Below are positions 39,079 through 46,786 of a stretch of 64,000 bases of DNA, piece by piece. Under the pieces are notes generated by a model. It did not search any database and was not told where the DNA came from. It was given only the letters and a program-made list of their open reading frames with translations. This DNA is from Sphingomonas sp. (lineage in GTDB: Bacteria > Pseudomonadota > Alphaproteobacteria > Sphingomonadales > Sphingomonadaceae): the NCBI GenBank assembly GCA_019753375.1, contig JAIELC010000011.1:74096-138095 (forward strand), given 5' to 3'. The translations under genes and the position numbers were made by a program. The stretch's first letter is position 1, and each line of letters starts with the position of its first letter.

Positions 39079-40179
39079 ATGCGACTCTTCTCTCTGGCCG
39101 CAGCGCCGTGTCTTGCCTGGCTGGCCTCCGCTGGCGCGCCGCTTGCTGCCCAGATCGCCCCGATTGTCGATTTGCCGGCAACCCGGGCGAGCGCGGCGGA
39201 TGGCGTGTCCATCTTCATTTTGAACGATAGCGACGCGGCGCGGGCGCTGATCGCGCCGGCGACCATCGACACAGTGGCGCGCGACGGATCACCCCTTAGG
39301 CTGGCGCTGGATCCGGCGAATCCAGTCGCCGAAACGATTGCAGCGCACGGATTTGTGAAACTTCGCTACCGGTTGGTTGACAGCGCGTCCGCATCGCCCG
39401 CGCCCCCGCATCCTGCCGATATCGCGTCGGGGGACAGCAAGGCTGCCGGCGATCCATCGGGAGAACAGACGCTGACCAGCGCCCGGGGACGTTCGAGCAG
39501 CCTGGCTGGCAGCTTGTATGCGTATGAGCCAAACTATGCGGTCTGGGGCTCTGGCGCGTCGGGCGCGAAGCTCCAGCTGAGTGTCGGTGTAAGGCCATTT
39601 GGCGGCAAGGATATCCTGTCGCATCTGCGCTTTGCCTATACCCAACAGATTTTCTGGCGCGTCAACTATCGCTCGGGGCCGATCCGGTCAACCATTTATA
39701 GTCCCGAAATCTTTCTGGAGGCGCCCATCACGCCCACGCTTCAGATTGCCGGGGGATATCGTCATGATTCAAACGGTGGTGGTGTCACCGATTCGATTGA
39801 CCTGAACCGGCTCTATCTGAAGCTGAACAAGCGCATCGACCTTGGTCATCGCTGGCAGGTCAATCTGACCCCGCAAATCTGGTATGATGTCGGTGATCAC
39901 GGCGTGGCGCCGGATATCGACGATTTTTGGGGCTATGCCGCGGTTACGGCGTCGATCGAGCAGCGCGATGGGATAAAATTTTCCCTATTTGCCCGAGGTA
40001 ATCCTGCGACCGGCAAGGGTGGCAGCGAGTTTTTTCTCTCCTATCCGCTCAAAAGCTTCGGCGCCCGCAATGCGGGGGTCTATCTATTCGGCCAGGCTTT
40101 TACCGGCTTTGGCGAGCAGCTGATCGATTATAATCGCGAAGAAACCCGTGCGCGGATCGGTATTTCCTTGACGCGCTGA
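39079..40179 (+). CDS. pldA: Outer membrane phospholipase A
   Basis: This 366-residue protein has a signal peptide (about 1-25, ending LAAQ), an N-terminal extra region of about 120 residues, then a PldA-type barrel beginning YEPNYAVWG (148-156). The catalytic residues are in GYRHDSNG (226-233): H229 and S231, with N243 in DLNRLYLK as the third. OMPLA hydrolyses phospholipids that reach the outer leaflet and depends on dimerisation and Ca2+. The extended N-terminal part is longer than in E. coli PldA and is Ala/Asp-rich, function unknown. It is divergent from hisN. Confidence 0.9.
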   Translation: MRLFSLAAAPCLAWLASAGAPLAAQIAPIVDLPATRASAADGVSIFILNDSDAARALIAPATIDTVARDGSPLRLALDPANPVAETIAAHGFVKLRYRLVDSASASPAPPHPADIASGDSKAAGDPSGEQTLTSARGRSSSLAGSLYAYEPNYAVWGSGASGAKLQLSVGVRPFGGKDILSHLRFAYTQQIFWRVNYRSGPIRSTIYSPEIFLEAPITPTLQIAGGYRHDSNGGGVTDSIDLNRLYLKLNKRIDLGHRWQVNLTPQIWYDVGDHGVAPDIDDFWGYAAVTASIEQRDGIKFSLFARGNPATGKGGSEFFLSYPLKSFGARNAGVYLFGQAFTGFGEQLIDYNREETRARIGISLTR

Positions 40180-40260
40180 TCGAAGACGGGCCCCAAAGGG
40201 TGGTATTGGCCGCAAGAGGGTAGCGGCCTTAAGAACCAAGGACTTATTTGGAGAAGATTG

Positions 40261-40809
40261 ATGCGCGCACTTGCAATAGTGGCTTTGGCCCTCCTGACCT
40301 CCATGCCTGCCGAGGCAGCGTTGAAAGAGGGTGCAAAGGCGCAGGATTTTACGACGCGCGGCGCGATTGCCGGCAAAATCTTCACGGTCCACCTGAACGA
40401 TGCCCTGAAGAAAGGGCCAGTGGTGCTGTATTTCTTTCCCGCTGCATTTACGCCGGGATGCAGCGCCGAAGCGCGGGCCTTTGCGCAATCGATTGAGGAG
40501 TTTCGCAAGGCCGGTGCCAGCGTCATCGGCATGTCGGCCGATCCCGTCGACAAGCTGGCCGATTTTTCCAGCAAGGACTGCGCAGGACAATTTGCGGTGG
40601 CCAGCGCCGGCCCGGCCGTGATCAAGGCCTATGATGTCGCTTTGCCGATCAAAAATGCACAGGGCGAGACGAGAATGATCACCAACCGCACCAGTTACGT
40701 CATCGCACCCGATGGCAGGGTTTTCTACGTCCACAGCGACCTAAACGCTGCAGATCACGTCAAGAATACGCTGGACGCTGTTCGCCGGCTTCGCGCCAGC
40801 AAGGGTTGA
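40261..40809 (+). CDS. Exported peroxiredoxin (AhpC/TSA or BCP type)
   Basis: This 182-residue thiol peroxidase has a signal peptide (about 1-20, ending EAA). Its peroxidatic cysteine is C67 in FTPGCSAEARAF (63-74), with a possible second thiol at C107 (SSKDCAGQF). Unlike classical BCP there is no CxxxxC pair; the second cysteine is 40 residues away. A periplasmic thioredoxin-fold reductant would be required. A TTG three bases upstream is in frame, but the ATG at 40261 follows a GGAGA (40249-40253) and is preferred. It lies 81 bp after pldA on the same strand; membrane-lipid oxidation defence is a possible link, as inference. Confidence 0.85.
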   Translation: MRALAIVALALLTSMPAEAALKEGAKAQDFTTRGAIAGKIFTVHLNDALKKGPVVLYFFPAAFTPGCSAEARAFAQSIEEFRKAGASVIGMSADPVDKLADFSSKDCAGQFAVASAGPAVIKAYDVALPIKNAQGETRMITNRTSYVIAPDGRVFYVHSDLNAADHVKNTLDAVRRLRASKG

Positions 40810-40920
40810 TCCGCCCAGCCGGGGCGCGCAACCGGGTAATGATGCCTCTGGACATGCGCCCAATTGGCGGGTTTGTTCGCCTAGCCGGGCGTCAGTGTCG
40901 CCCGTTGATGGGGAGGCAAC

Positions 40921-41937
40921 GTGAGGCGGGCTGGGGCAGCGATGACATTGCTGGACGATAAGGTGATGGAGATATTCGATAAGGTTGGAGCCTTTCTTAC
41001 CGAACACCGGTTGGGAGCGGATCCGGTCAATTACGAATTTGCCTATCGGGTTGTGACCACGCCGGATGGTCCGGTCGCCGCCGCGGTACGCGCCATGACC
41101 GAGGGCGGCATTCGTCTGACCCGGAAAGACATTGTCGCCCTGGGCGGAGAGGCCGCCCGCCCCGAGCCCGAAGTGCAAAACCGCGTCCTGCATGACACGC
41201 TGGTGGCGCGCACGCAGCTTCAGGTTGAGAGCTTTGCCGATCTGGTAAAATCGGTGCGCGCGGAAACAACCGACTTTGGCCGCGACCTATTGGCCAGCAG
41301 CGAGGCGATCCGACAGATCGACGGTAGCGTTGCGACCGAAGTCGTCAAGATAACGGGCGCGATGGTGGACCGGGTGCGCGCGACCGAAGATCGGCTGGAA
41401 GCCGCTACGCGGGAAGCGGCGGAACTGCGCCACCAACTGGAAGAAGCGCGCGATGATGCCCGCCGCGACCCACTCACCGGGTTGGCCAACCGCCGCGTGT
41501 TCGAAGAGGGGTTTGCGACCAACCTTGCATCGGGAATCCGGCAATGCGTTGCCATCTGTGACATTGATCGGTTCAAGCTGGTCAACGACAATTTCGGCCA
41601 TGCGGTTGGCGACCGGGTGTTGAAGGCAATCGGCGAAGTCCTTTCCGCGCAGTGCAGGGACCATATCGTCGCACGCTATGGCGGCGAAGAATTTGCCTTG
41701 CTGTTCACCGGCATTAGCGCTGACGAGGCTCGCGCGCTCATCGAAGAAGCGCGCGAGACGGTCGCTAACAAGCGGTACCGGTTACGCGAAACCGATGCGC
41801 CGCTGGGCGCGGTGACTTTCTCCGCTGGATTGACATGTGCCGCGGCGGGCGAGCAGCTCGATACAGCATTTGAACGCGCAGATCAGCTTTTGTACCAAGC
41901 GAAAACCAATGGCCGCAATCAGATCATGCATGATTGA
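40921..41937 (+). CDS. GGDEF diguanylate cyclase
   Basis: This 338-residue protein starts with GTG (SD GGGAGG, 4 nt away) or at an ATG seven codons later. An N-terminal alpha-helical region of about 170 residues, with a coiled-coil-like Arg/Glu stretch (ATEDRLEAATREAAELRHQ) before the catalytic domain, has no membrane segment. The GGDEF domain starts at DPLTGLANRR (183-192) and has GGEEF (254-258) as active site. An RxxD inhibitory site is absent. It makes c-di-GMP from GTP in the cytoplasm. The N-terminus is a conserved sphingomonad type with no recognised sensor fold. The sigma-54 promoter with tiny ORFs follows 120 bp downstream. Confidence 0.9.
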   Translation: MRRAGAAMTLLDDKVMEIFDKVGAFLTEHRLGADPVNYEFAYRVVTTPDGPVAAAVRAMTEGGIRLTRKDIVALGGEAARPEPEVQNRVLHDTLVARTQLQVESFADLVKSVRAETTDFGRDLLASSEAIRQIDGSVATEVVKITGAMVDRVRATEDRLEAATREAAELRHQLEEARDDARRDPLTGLANRRVFEEGFATNLASGIRQCVAICDIDRFKLVNDNFGHAVGDRVLKAIGEVLSAQCRDHIVARYGGEEFALLFTGISADEARALIEEARETVANKRYRLRETDAPLGAVTFSAGLTCAAAGEQLDTAFERADQLLYQAKTNGRNQIMHD

Positions 41938-41957
41938 GCAAGGGCCTGGTGTTTTTT

Positions 41958-41992
41958 ACCACATTTCGGCAAAATTTCCGCGATAATGTGGT
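41958..41992. promoter_or_regulatory. Inverted repeat upstream of the sigma-54 promoter (candidate enhancer site)
   Basis: Arms ACCACATT (41958-41965) and AATGTGGT (41985-41992) are perfect complements 19 bp apart. The centre is about 95 bp before the -12 element of the sigma-54 promoter at 42056-42071, where upstream activator sites for enhancer-binding proteins usually lie (about -80 to -150). Alternatively it could be a hairpin that ends the GGDEF transcript, but the loop is long and no T tract follows. Confidence 0.4.
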
Positions 41993-42055
41993 GTTATGAG
42001 CCATCCCGGCCGTAACGAAACCAAATTAACGTGTATATTCAGATACTTATAGACT

Positions 42056-42071
42056 TGGCACGCTCCCTGCA
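42056..42071 (+). promoter_or_regulatory. Sigma-54 (-24/-12) promoter
   Basis: The segment TGGCACG-CTCC-CTGCA matches the TGGCACG-N4-TTGCA consensus with one mismatch, with GG (-24) and GC (-12) correctly spaced. It is 59 bp before the ATG of the first tiny ORF. RpoN is encoded in the window at 5811. Start-point and activator are predictions. Confidence 0.75.
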
Positions 42072-42129
42072 ATCCTGTGGGCATCGCTGACCGGATCGTC
42101 CGCCAGCGCCACGAATAGGGAGATTGATC

Positions 42130-42240
42130 ATGTTTGTACGTTTTGAATCGCTGCCACGCATTGCCACGTCGCTCGTCATTTCGGCGATGTTTGCCAGCCT
42201 GATGCTGGGTGCCGCCACCTCAATCCTGCCGGTTGCATAA
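42130..42240 (+). CDS. Tiny hydrophobic membrane peptide (36 aa), sigma-54-driven
   Basis: A 37-codon frame starts at ATG 42130, behind AGGGAG (42117-42122, 7 nt spacing). The 36-residue product begins MFVRFESLPRIATSL and has one hydrophobic stretch to the end (about 13-34), with positive residues R4 and R10 in front. This fits a single-helix inner-membrane peptide (N-in). It lacks a Cys, lipobox or PEP-CTERM motif. The stop codon at 42238-42240 lies in a perfect inverted repeat. Similar tiny ORFs are known in sphingomonads only as hypotheticals. Function unknown. Confidence 0.65.
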   Translation: MFVRFESLPRIATSLVISAMFASLMLGAATSILPVA

Positions 42241-42250
42241 CCGGCAGGAT
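42223..42250 (+). other. Hairpin overlapping the stop codon of the first tiny ORF
   Basis: Perfect 12-bp arms ATCCTGCCGGTT (42223-42234) and AACCGGCAGGAT (42239-42250) flank a 4-nt loop (GCAT). The 5' arm encodes the last residues, and the TAA stop begins in the loop and enters the 3' arm. No T tract follows, so it is a candidate RNA stability element or translation-termination structure rather than a typical terminator. Confidence 0.75.
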
Positions 42251-42282
42251 CACCTGCTGCCGACATTCCCAGGAGCTTTCAA

Positions 42283-42387
42283 ATGACGCCGTTGAAATCC
42301 GTTGCCATCGGGCTGGTCGCCTTTGCCTTGACGACCGTCGCGCTGGTTAGCCAGGTAATGCTGTTCAACCCCGCCTTGGCTGGTTGA
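42283..42387 (+). CDS. Tiny hydrophobic membrane peptide (34 aa), second of the pair
   Basis: A 35-codon frame starts at ATG 42283 behind AGGAG (42271-42275, 7 nt spacing). The product begins MTPLKSVAIGLVAFA and is nearly all hydrophobic, one helix about 5-27, with Lys5 as the only basic residue. It ends LFNPALAG. It lies 42 bp after the first tiny ORF and would be on the same sigma-54 transcript. Its stop lies in a second perfect inverted repeat. The two peptides are not obviously homologous beyond size and hydrophobicity. Function unknown. Confidence 0.6.
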   Translation: MTPLKSVAIGLVAFALTTVALVSQVMLFNPALAG

Positions 42388-42394
42388 ACAGCAT
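42358..42394 (+). other. Hairpin overlapping the stop codon of the second tiny ORF
   Basis: Perfect 13-bp arms ATGCTGTTCAACC (42358-42370) and GGTTGAACAGCAT (42382-42394) with an 11-nt loop. The 5' arm encodes MLFN, and the TGA (42385-42387) lies in the 3' arm. No T run follows. The remaining gap to 42585 has GC-rich sequence but no other gene I can support. Confidence 0.75.
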
Positions 42395-42584
42395 CGCATA
42401 ACGGCCTGATCGGCCGTGGCCGGCAATAGCGGCCGCCCCTGCAGCTGCCCCTCCCCCCGACCTGTGCCCCCGGCCTGTACCCCCGACCGCGAACCCAACT
42501 TATCCCCATGACGAATTGATGCAGTCGATTTGGCCGATCGGGCCTAAGAGAGCGTGAGCGTTCCGCTCTGCAGGGGATCCAGCC

Positions 42585-42707
42585 ATGGCCAAGGGCCAGA
42601 AGAAGTCGAACCGCGAAGTCCGCAAGCCCAAGGCCGAAAAGGTCAAGACCAACGCCGCCAACCCGTCGACCAAGGGCAATCCCGTCGGTATTGTTACCAT
42701 CAAATAG
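42585..42707 (+). CDS. Small basic protein (40 aa), conserved hypothetical
   Basis: A 41-codon frame starts at ATG 42585 (CAGGGGATCC before it gives a plausible SD, AGGGG). The 40-residue product begins MAKGQKKSNREVRKPKAEKV and is lysine-rich without hydrophobic stretches, ending GNPVGIVTIK. This MAKGQKKSNRE-type start is recognised in widespread small alphaproteobacterial hypotheticals, probably nucleic-acid-associated by charge. It lies 9 bp before the PhnA-like gene and is likely co-transcribed. Function unknown. Confidence 0.7.
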   Translation: MAKGQKKSNREVRKPKAEKVKTNAANPSTKGNPVGIVTIK

Positions 42708-42716
42708 GGGCGCGGC

Positions 42717-43037
42717 ATGGGTGAGGATGACAGCTTTGTCTATGACGAGGCGAGCGGAGAGTGGATCAGCGCCGCCGACGCGGCCATGATCCTGCACCAG
42801 GCCGACCGCCCGGAAATCCGCGACGCGGTCGGCAATCTGTTGTCCGATGGCGATCAGGTTACCCTGATCAAGGACCTGACCGTCAAGGGCGCCGGACAGA
42901 CGCTGAAACGGGGCACGTTGATCAGATCGATCCGGTTGCCCGACCCCGCCGAAGGCCGCGACGCACAGGAAATCGACTGCAAATTTGACGGCATCAAGGG
43001 CCTCGTCCTGCGCGCCGAGTTCGTCAAAAAGCGCTGA
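42717..43037 (+). CDS. PhnA domain protein
   Basis: This 106-residue protein has the C-terminal PhnA domain with [31 protein letters not shown] and [21 protein letters not shown]. It lacks the N-terminal zinc-ribbon of E. coli PhnA/YjdM, so only the small beta-barrel domain is present. The function of the domain is not established and it is not a phosphonoacetate hydrolase. It is close to the small basic gene upstream, and 18 bp before a LysE gene. Confidence 0.82.
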   Translation: MGEDDSFVYDEASGEWISAADAAMILHQADRPEIRDAVGNLLSDGDQVTLIKDLTVKGAGQTLKRGTLIRSIRLPDPAEGRDAQEIDCKFDGIKGLVLRAEFVKKR

Positions 43038-43055
43038 CCGCCGCCGGCCCCGACG

Positions 43056-43760
43056 ATGGCGCTGCTGTTTGCCCTTCCCCCCGTTGCACCCTTGCCCGGC
43101 CTTTCCAGCCTGCCCAACCTTTCCAGCCTGCTCGCCTTTCTGGCCATGGTCTTGCTGATCGAGGCGACGCCGGGGCCCAACATGGCCTATCTGGCGACGC
43201 TGACGCTGACCGAGGGGCGGCGAGCCGGCCTGCAGGCCGTGATCGGTGTGGCGCTGGGCCTGAGCCTGGTCGGGGTCGCCGCCGCGCTGGGCCTTGCCGA
43301 GGTGCTGACCCGCAGCCCGCTGGCGTGGAGCCTGCTGCGCTGGGCGGGGATCGCCTATCTGCTTTGGCTGGCCTGGGACGGCTGGCGCGGCGCGGCAGAC
43401 CCATCCCCCGGCCAGCTGCGGAGCCATGGGCGGTCGCCCCGCTTTTTGCTGCGCGGACTGACGACAAATTTGCTCAACCCCAAGGCCGCGCTTTTCTATG
43501 TCGCGATGCTCCCCGAATTCGTGACCCCATTGGTACCCGCCCTGCCGCAGATCCTGACGCTCACGGCGATCAGCGTGGCGGTTGCCAGCCTGATCCATGT
43601 CACGATCGTCGCCCTCGCCGCGCAGGCGCACCGTTTCCTAGCCAGCCCGCAGCGCGCGCAGACGACCCGGCGGGTCCTCGCGATCGCCCTGCTGGTCGTC
43701 GCCATCTGGTTTGCCGCGACCACCCGCCAGCCCCCGCCGATCATCGCAAGCGGCCATTGA
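43056..43760 (+). CDS. LysE family translocator
   Basis: This 234-residue inner-membrane protein has about six hydrophobic helices and the LysE/RhtB-family features [20 protein letters not shown] near the N-terminus and [20 protein letters not shown] in the middle. Members export amino acids or similar metabolites; the substrate is unknown. The N-terminal ~20 residues are Pro/Leu-rich and may be extra if the start is later. It ends 47 bp before ung. Confidence 0.85.
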   Translation: MALLFALPPVAPLPGLSSLPNLSSLLAFLAMVLLIEATPGPNMAYLATLTLTEGRRAGLQAVIGVALGLSLVGVAAALGLAEVLTRSPLAWSLLRWAGIAYLLWLAWDGWRGAADPSPGQLRSHGRSPRFLLRGLTTNLLNPKAALFYVAMLPEFVTPLVPALPQILTLTAISVAVASLIHVTIVALAAQAHRFLASPQRAQTTRRVLAIALLVVAIWFAATTRQPPPIIASGH

Positions 43761-43807
43761 CGACGCCCCTGCCCTACCGCCATCCTGATCGCCGACAGGA
43801 GCGCGCA

Positions 43808-44518
43808 ATGGTAGCGGCGGCACAGACGATCAAGCTCCACGATAGCTGGCGGGCCCCGCTGCAGCACGAGTTTGAGCAGCCCTATATGGCCGCGCTCAAG
43901 GCCTTTCTGCTCGCCGAAAAGGCGGCCGGAAAGCAGATTTTCCCCCGCGCCGCCCATTGGTTCCGCGCGCTTGACCTGACCCCGCTGGATCAGGTCCGCG
44001 TCGTCATCCTGGGGCAGGACCCCTATCACGGCCCCGGTCAGGCGCACGGCCTGTGCTTTTCGGTCCCGCCGGGCGTCCGCCCGCCGCCAAGCCTGGGCAA
44101 TATCTATAAGGAGCTGAGCAGCGATCTGGGCATCGATCCGCCGCGCCACGGCTGTCTCGAGCCGTGGGCGCGCCAGGGTGTACTGCTCCTCAACAGCGTG
44201 CTGACGGTGGAGCTGGCACAGCCAGCATCGCACAAGGGCCGCGGCTGGGAACGCTTTACCGATGCGGTGATTGCCCAGGTCGCCGCACAACCCGACCCGG
44301 TCGTGTTCATGCTGTGGGGCAGCTATGCCCAGAAAAAAGCCGCCTTCGTCGCCGATGTCGCGGCGGGCGGCCACCATCTGGTGCTGAAAGCCGCGCATCC
44401 CAGCCCGCTATCGGCGCATAACGGCTTTCTGGGATGCGCGCATTTTTCCAAGGCCAATGCCTTTCTGGCGAACCGGGGACGCGCGCCGATCGACTGGACC
44501 CTGCCGGCAACCGCCTGA
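43808..44518 (+). CDS. ung: Uracil-DNA glycosylase (family 1)
   Basis: This 236-residue enzyme removes uracil from DNA in base-excision repair. Family 1 motifs are present: GQDPYHGP (69-76) with the catalytic Asp, and HPSPLSAH (197-204), the DNA-intercalating loop with catalytic His. LLLNSVLTV is the uracil-binding strand. The ATG at 43808 is used, which leaves about 160 codons of open frame upstream that overlap the LysE gene and are not coding. The length is normal. Confidence 0.95.
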   Translation: MVAAAQTIKLHDSWRAPLQHEFEQPYMAALKAFLLAEKAAGKQIFPRAAHWFRALDLTPLDQVRVVILGQDPYHGPGQAHGLCFSVPPGVRPPPSLGNIYKELSSDLGIDPPRHGCLEPWARQGVLLLNSVLTVELAQPASHKGRGWERFTDAVIAQVAAQPDPVVFMLWGSYAQKKAAFVADVAAGGHHLVLKAAHPSPLSAHNGFLGCAHFSKANAFLANRGRAPIDWTLPATA

Positions 44519-44742
44519 TCACGCCAACCCGGCCTCGCCCGGCCACCGGGGCACCCGCCGGAGCATTGCGGGAAAACCGCCGGAAAGTTAGGGAAAAGTT
44601 AGGGCAAAATCGGCTGAATACTCGGGTTGGTGGGCATATTGGTAGGCTGGTTGATAGGCTGGCTGGGAAGGCCGGTCGATGCCCTTCCGCCCAAACCCGC
44701 CCAAGATCCGCGCGCGCCTTCTGGGATGCCGGGCGCGCGCCG

Positions 44743-45579
44743 TCATTCCTCCTCCTCGCCATGATAGAGCTCGGGCGGGCGCTCTTTGGCGCGGCGCGTG
44801 AGCGCCCGGATCGTGGCGGCGGGGTGATCGGGCGCGACCACCGGCGCGACATAGGGTTCGCGGTCGATATCCGCCGGGCAGCGGGCATAATATGCCGCCA
44901 GCGCGCGCGCGTCGTGCACCATATCGCCCAGCCGGTCGGGCGCGATCAGGCGGTGCGGATCGGCGGGCGGCGCCGGGCTGAGCGCGGCAATCGCCTCGGC
45001 AACCGGCACGACGGGGGGTGGCGGCGCTTCCCCCGCCGCCCGCACGTCGCGGTTCGCATGGCGAAACCGGTCGGGCATATAGGCGCGCAGGATGAACATG
45101 GTCAGCCGGTCATTGGTCCGCCAGCGCGCCCCAACCCGGCACCCGTCGCGATCGAAAACGGGCGTTTCCTCGCCTTCGATCGCGCGCTTGAACGCCAGAT
45201 CGAGCACGCGACCCGCCGCTGCTGCCAGCGCCGCATCCCAGGCGCGCGAAAAACTGTCACCGCCCGGCGCGCGGCGCAGCCGATAGGCGCTTTGCACCGA
45301 CATGCCGACCGCACGCGCGGCATGATCGACAAGCCCTGTATCGGCGAGCGCCTGAATAAAGCTGCGTTGGATATCGGGCGTCCAGCCATCGGCGCGCGGC
45401 CGGCGCGGGACCGGGCGCCATTCAAATTCGCCGGGATCAAAGCCGTTGATATCGAGCGGCGGCAGGACGGGATCATCCTCCAGCGCGGCATCGTCGGCGG
45501 TCAGGCCAATATCGGGGGTTGCGGCGGCGCGGTCACCCGGTGGGGCAAGGGCGCGGTTGCGATGGTGACGGTCTGCCAT
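44743..45579 (-). CDS. Hypothetical protein with HTH (sphingomonad type)
   Basis: This 278-residue protein has a Pro/Asp-rich N-terminus (about 1-65). A helix-turn-helix-like domain follows: DGWTPDIQRSFIQALADTG and then AARAVGMSVQSAYRLRRAPG, resembling small terminase-subunit or Hin-like HTH. A conserved ARWRTNDRLTMFILRAYMPDRF segment and an acidic Glu-rich C-terminus come after. Relatives in sphingomonads are named hypothetical. DNA binding is inferred from the HTH. The start at 45579 (MADRHHRNR) is used rather than the longer frame from 45633. The 224-bp gap to ung (44519-44742) contains short direct repeats (AAAGTTAGGG twice, TAGGCTGG twice) but no gene. Confidence 0.65.
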   Translation of the reverse strand: MADRHHRNRALAPPGDRAAATPDIGLTADDAALEDDPVLPPLDINGFDPGEFEWRPVPRRPRADGWTPDIQRSFIQALADTGLVDHAARAVGMSVQSAYRLRRAPGGDSFSRAWDAALAAAAGRVLDLAFKRAIEGEETPVFDRDGCRVGARWRTNDRLTMFILRAYMPDRFRHANRDVRAAGEAPPPPVVPVAEAIAALSPAPPADPHRLIAPDRLGDMVHDARALAAYYARCPADIDREPYVAPVVAPDHPAATIRALTRRAKERPPELYHGEEEE

Positions 45580-45705
45580 CCACCAGGGTGGATCATAAAG
45601 CGGGCGTGTAGGACAGCAAAAGCTGCCGCACACGCGCTGCCCCCTATGGCGATATGCCCATTTGATCAGTCGGTTGGCAGGACAGGCGGCGGCCCGGTCG
45701 GCCGA

Positions 45706-46191
45706 TCAGTGCGCGCGGCGACGCAACACCCGCCAGCCGAGCAGCAGCACGAGCAGCAGCACCGCCGCCTGTGTCGCCAGCACGGGCGGTTCGGCGCCGG
45801 TCGGGGCGAACGCGTGCAGCGCGGGGATTTTCTGATAGCTCTGCACCACCAGCACCACCATGTTGAGCCACTGAGCAAGCAGCGCGCTGATCAGATAGGC
45901 GGGCCGCCATGCCCCCGCCAGCCGCCCGCGATACAGCGCAAACAGCGCGATCGCGAGCAACAGCAGCGATACCACCCCAAAGATGAAGGGCGGGCCAATC
46001 GGTTTGGGCGGAAACAGGAATCCGGTGATGCTGGTCAGCGCGGTAAACAGCAGAAACAGGTTGTTGAAGGCGTCGAGCCAGTGCCGCCGCAGCCCGAGCC
46101 AAACGAAATAGATCAGCCCCGCGGCAATCGCGATGATGCTGATCGCGCTGTGGAGCAGCGTGAACATAGGCAGTGACAGACCAAGCACCAT
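45706..46191 (-). CDS. Hypothetical integral membrane protein (four helices)
   Basis: This 161-residue protein has four hydrophobic stretches (about 10-30, 40-62, 65-85 and 133-150), separated by short polar loops. It contains TSITGFLFPPKP and NMVVLVVQSYQKIPALHAFAPT, features of a membrane protein family common in proteobacteria but not named with a function. A start at 46191 (MVLGLSLPMF) has a good SD (GGGGAG, 7 nt away); the in-frame ATG at 46206 lacks one. No partner gene gives a hint. Confidence 0.75.
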   Translation of the reverse strand: MVLGLSLPMFTLLHSAISIIAIAAGLIYFVWLGLRRHWLDAFNNLFLLFTALTSITGFLFPPKPIGPPFIFGVVSLLLLAIALFALYRGRLAGAWRPAYLISALLAQWLNMVVLVVQSYQKIPALHAFAPTGAEPPVLATQAAVLLLVLLLGWRVLRRRAH

Positions 46192-46328
46192 CAGCCGTCT
46201 CCCCATCAGGCGAGAAGAGACTATCGGTGATCCCGCTGGCAGGAAAGCGGCTTTTGTTACCGGGCCGTGACGGGGAGCGGGCGTGATGATGCCTTCCGGC
46301 GGGGATGGCGCCTTCCGGGGGGATCGCG

Positions 46329-46742
46329 CTATCCGTCAGGCTGGCCGTGACCAAATTGCACCAGATCCCACCGATTGCCGTAAAGATCGGCGAACACCGC
46401 AACGGTGCCATAATCATGACGGGCGGCCGGGCGCACCCAATGGACCCCGGCGGCCGTGTAGGCGGCGTGATCCCGCGCGAAATCATCGGTTGCCAGAAAC
46501 AGGAAGACGCGGCCGCCCGCCTGATGGCCGATGAACGTCGCCTGTTCGGGCGTGGCAGCGCGGGCGAGGAGGATGGTGGTGGCGTTGTCCGGCGCGCCGG
46601 GCGGGCGGATGGTGACCCAGCGCTTGTCCTGATCGGGCTGGTACGTGTCCTCAACCAGCGTGAAGCCGAGCTTGCCGACATAATAGGCAAGCGCTTCGTC
46701 ATAGTCGCGGACGATGAGGGATATGTGGGCGAGGTGGGGCAT
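46329..46742 (-). CDS. VOC family protein
   Basis: This 137-residue vicinal-oxygen-chelate protein (glyoxalase/bleomycin resistance superfamily) has paired beta-alpha-beta-beta-beta units, starting HLAHISLIVRDYDEALAYY and including FGHGQPDG at its end. Metal-ligand candidates are H6, E31 and the C-terminal E/D positions, though not all are clear. Substrate unknown. It is divergent from the toxin-antitoxin cluster. A 33-bp segment of this gene (46435-46467) has a degenerate copy at 47967-47999 inside the TA cluster. Confidence 0.82.
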   Translation of the reverse strand: MPHLAHISLIVRDYDEALAYYVGKLGFTLVEDTYQPDQDKRWVTIRPPGAPDNATTILLARAATPEQATFIGHQAGGRVFLFLATDDFARDHAAYTAAGVHWVRPAARHDYGTVAVFADLYGNRWDLVQFGHGQPDG

Positions 46743-46751
46743 GGCGTTATA

Positions 46752-46780
46752 TTGACATTGGACAGGGTTTTGTCCATATA
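46752..46780 (+). promoter_or_regulatory. yefM-yoeB promoter with palindrome in the spacer
   Basis: -35 TTGACA (46752-46757) and -10 CATATA (46775-46780) with a 17-bp spacer. The palindrome TGGACA-6 nt-TGTCCA (46759-46764 and 46771-46776) covers the spacer and is a likely YefM operator. The predicted start of transcription is at or within 2 nt of the ATG at 46787, so the mRNA may be leaderless. Confidence 0.65.
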
Positions 46781-46786
46781 CCTCTT

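Noticed and set aside
42130-42387. PEP-CTERM/exosortase or lipoprotein role for the tiny peptides
   Set aside because: No PEP motif with basic tail, no lipobox and no exosortase gene in the window.
44434-46176. 580-codon plus-strand frame across the HTH and membrane protein genes
   Set aside because: It is antisense to the 44743-45579 and 45706-46191 frames, which have domain structure and helices; it has none.
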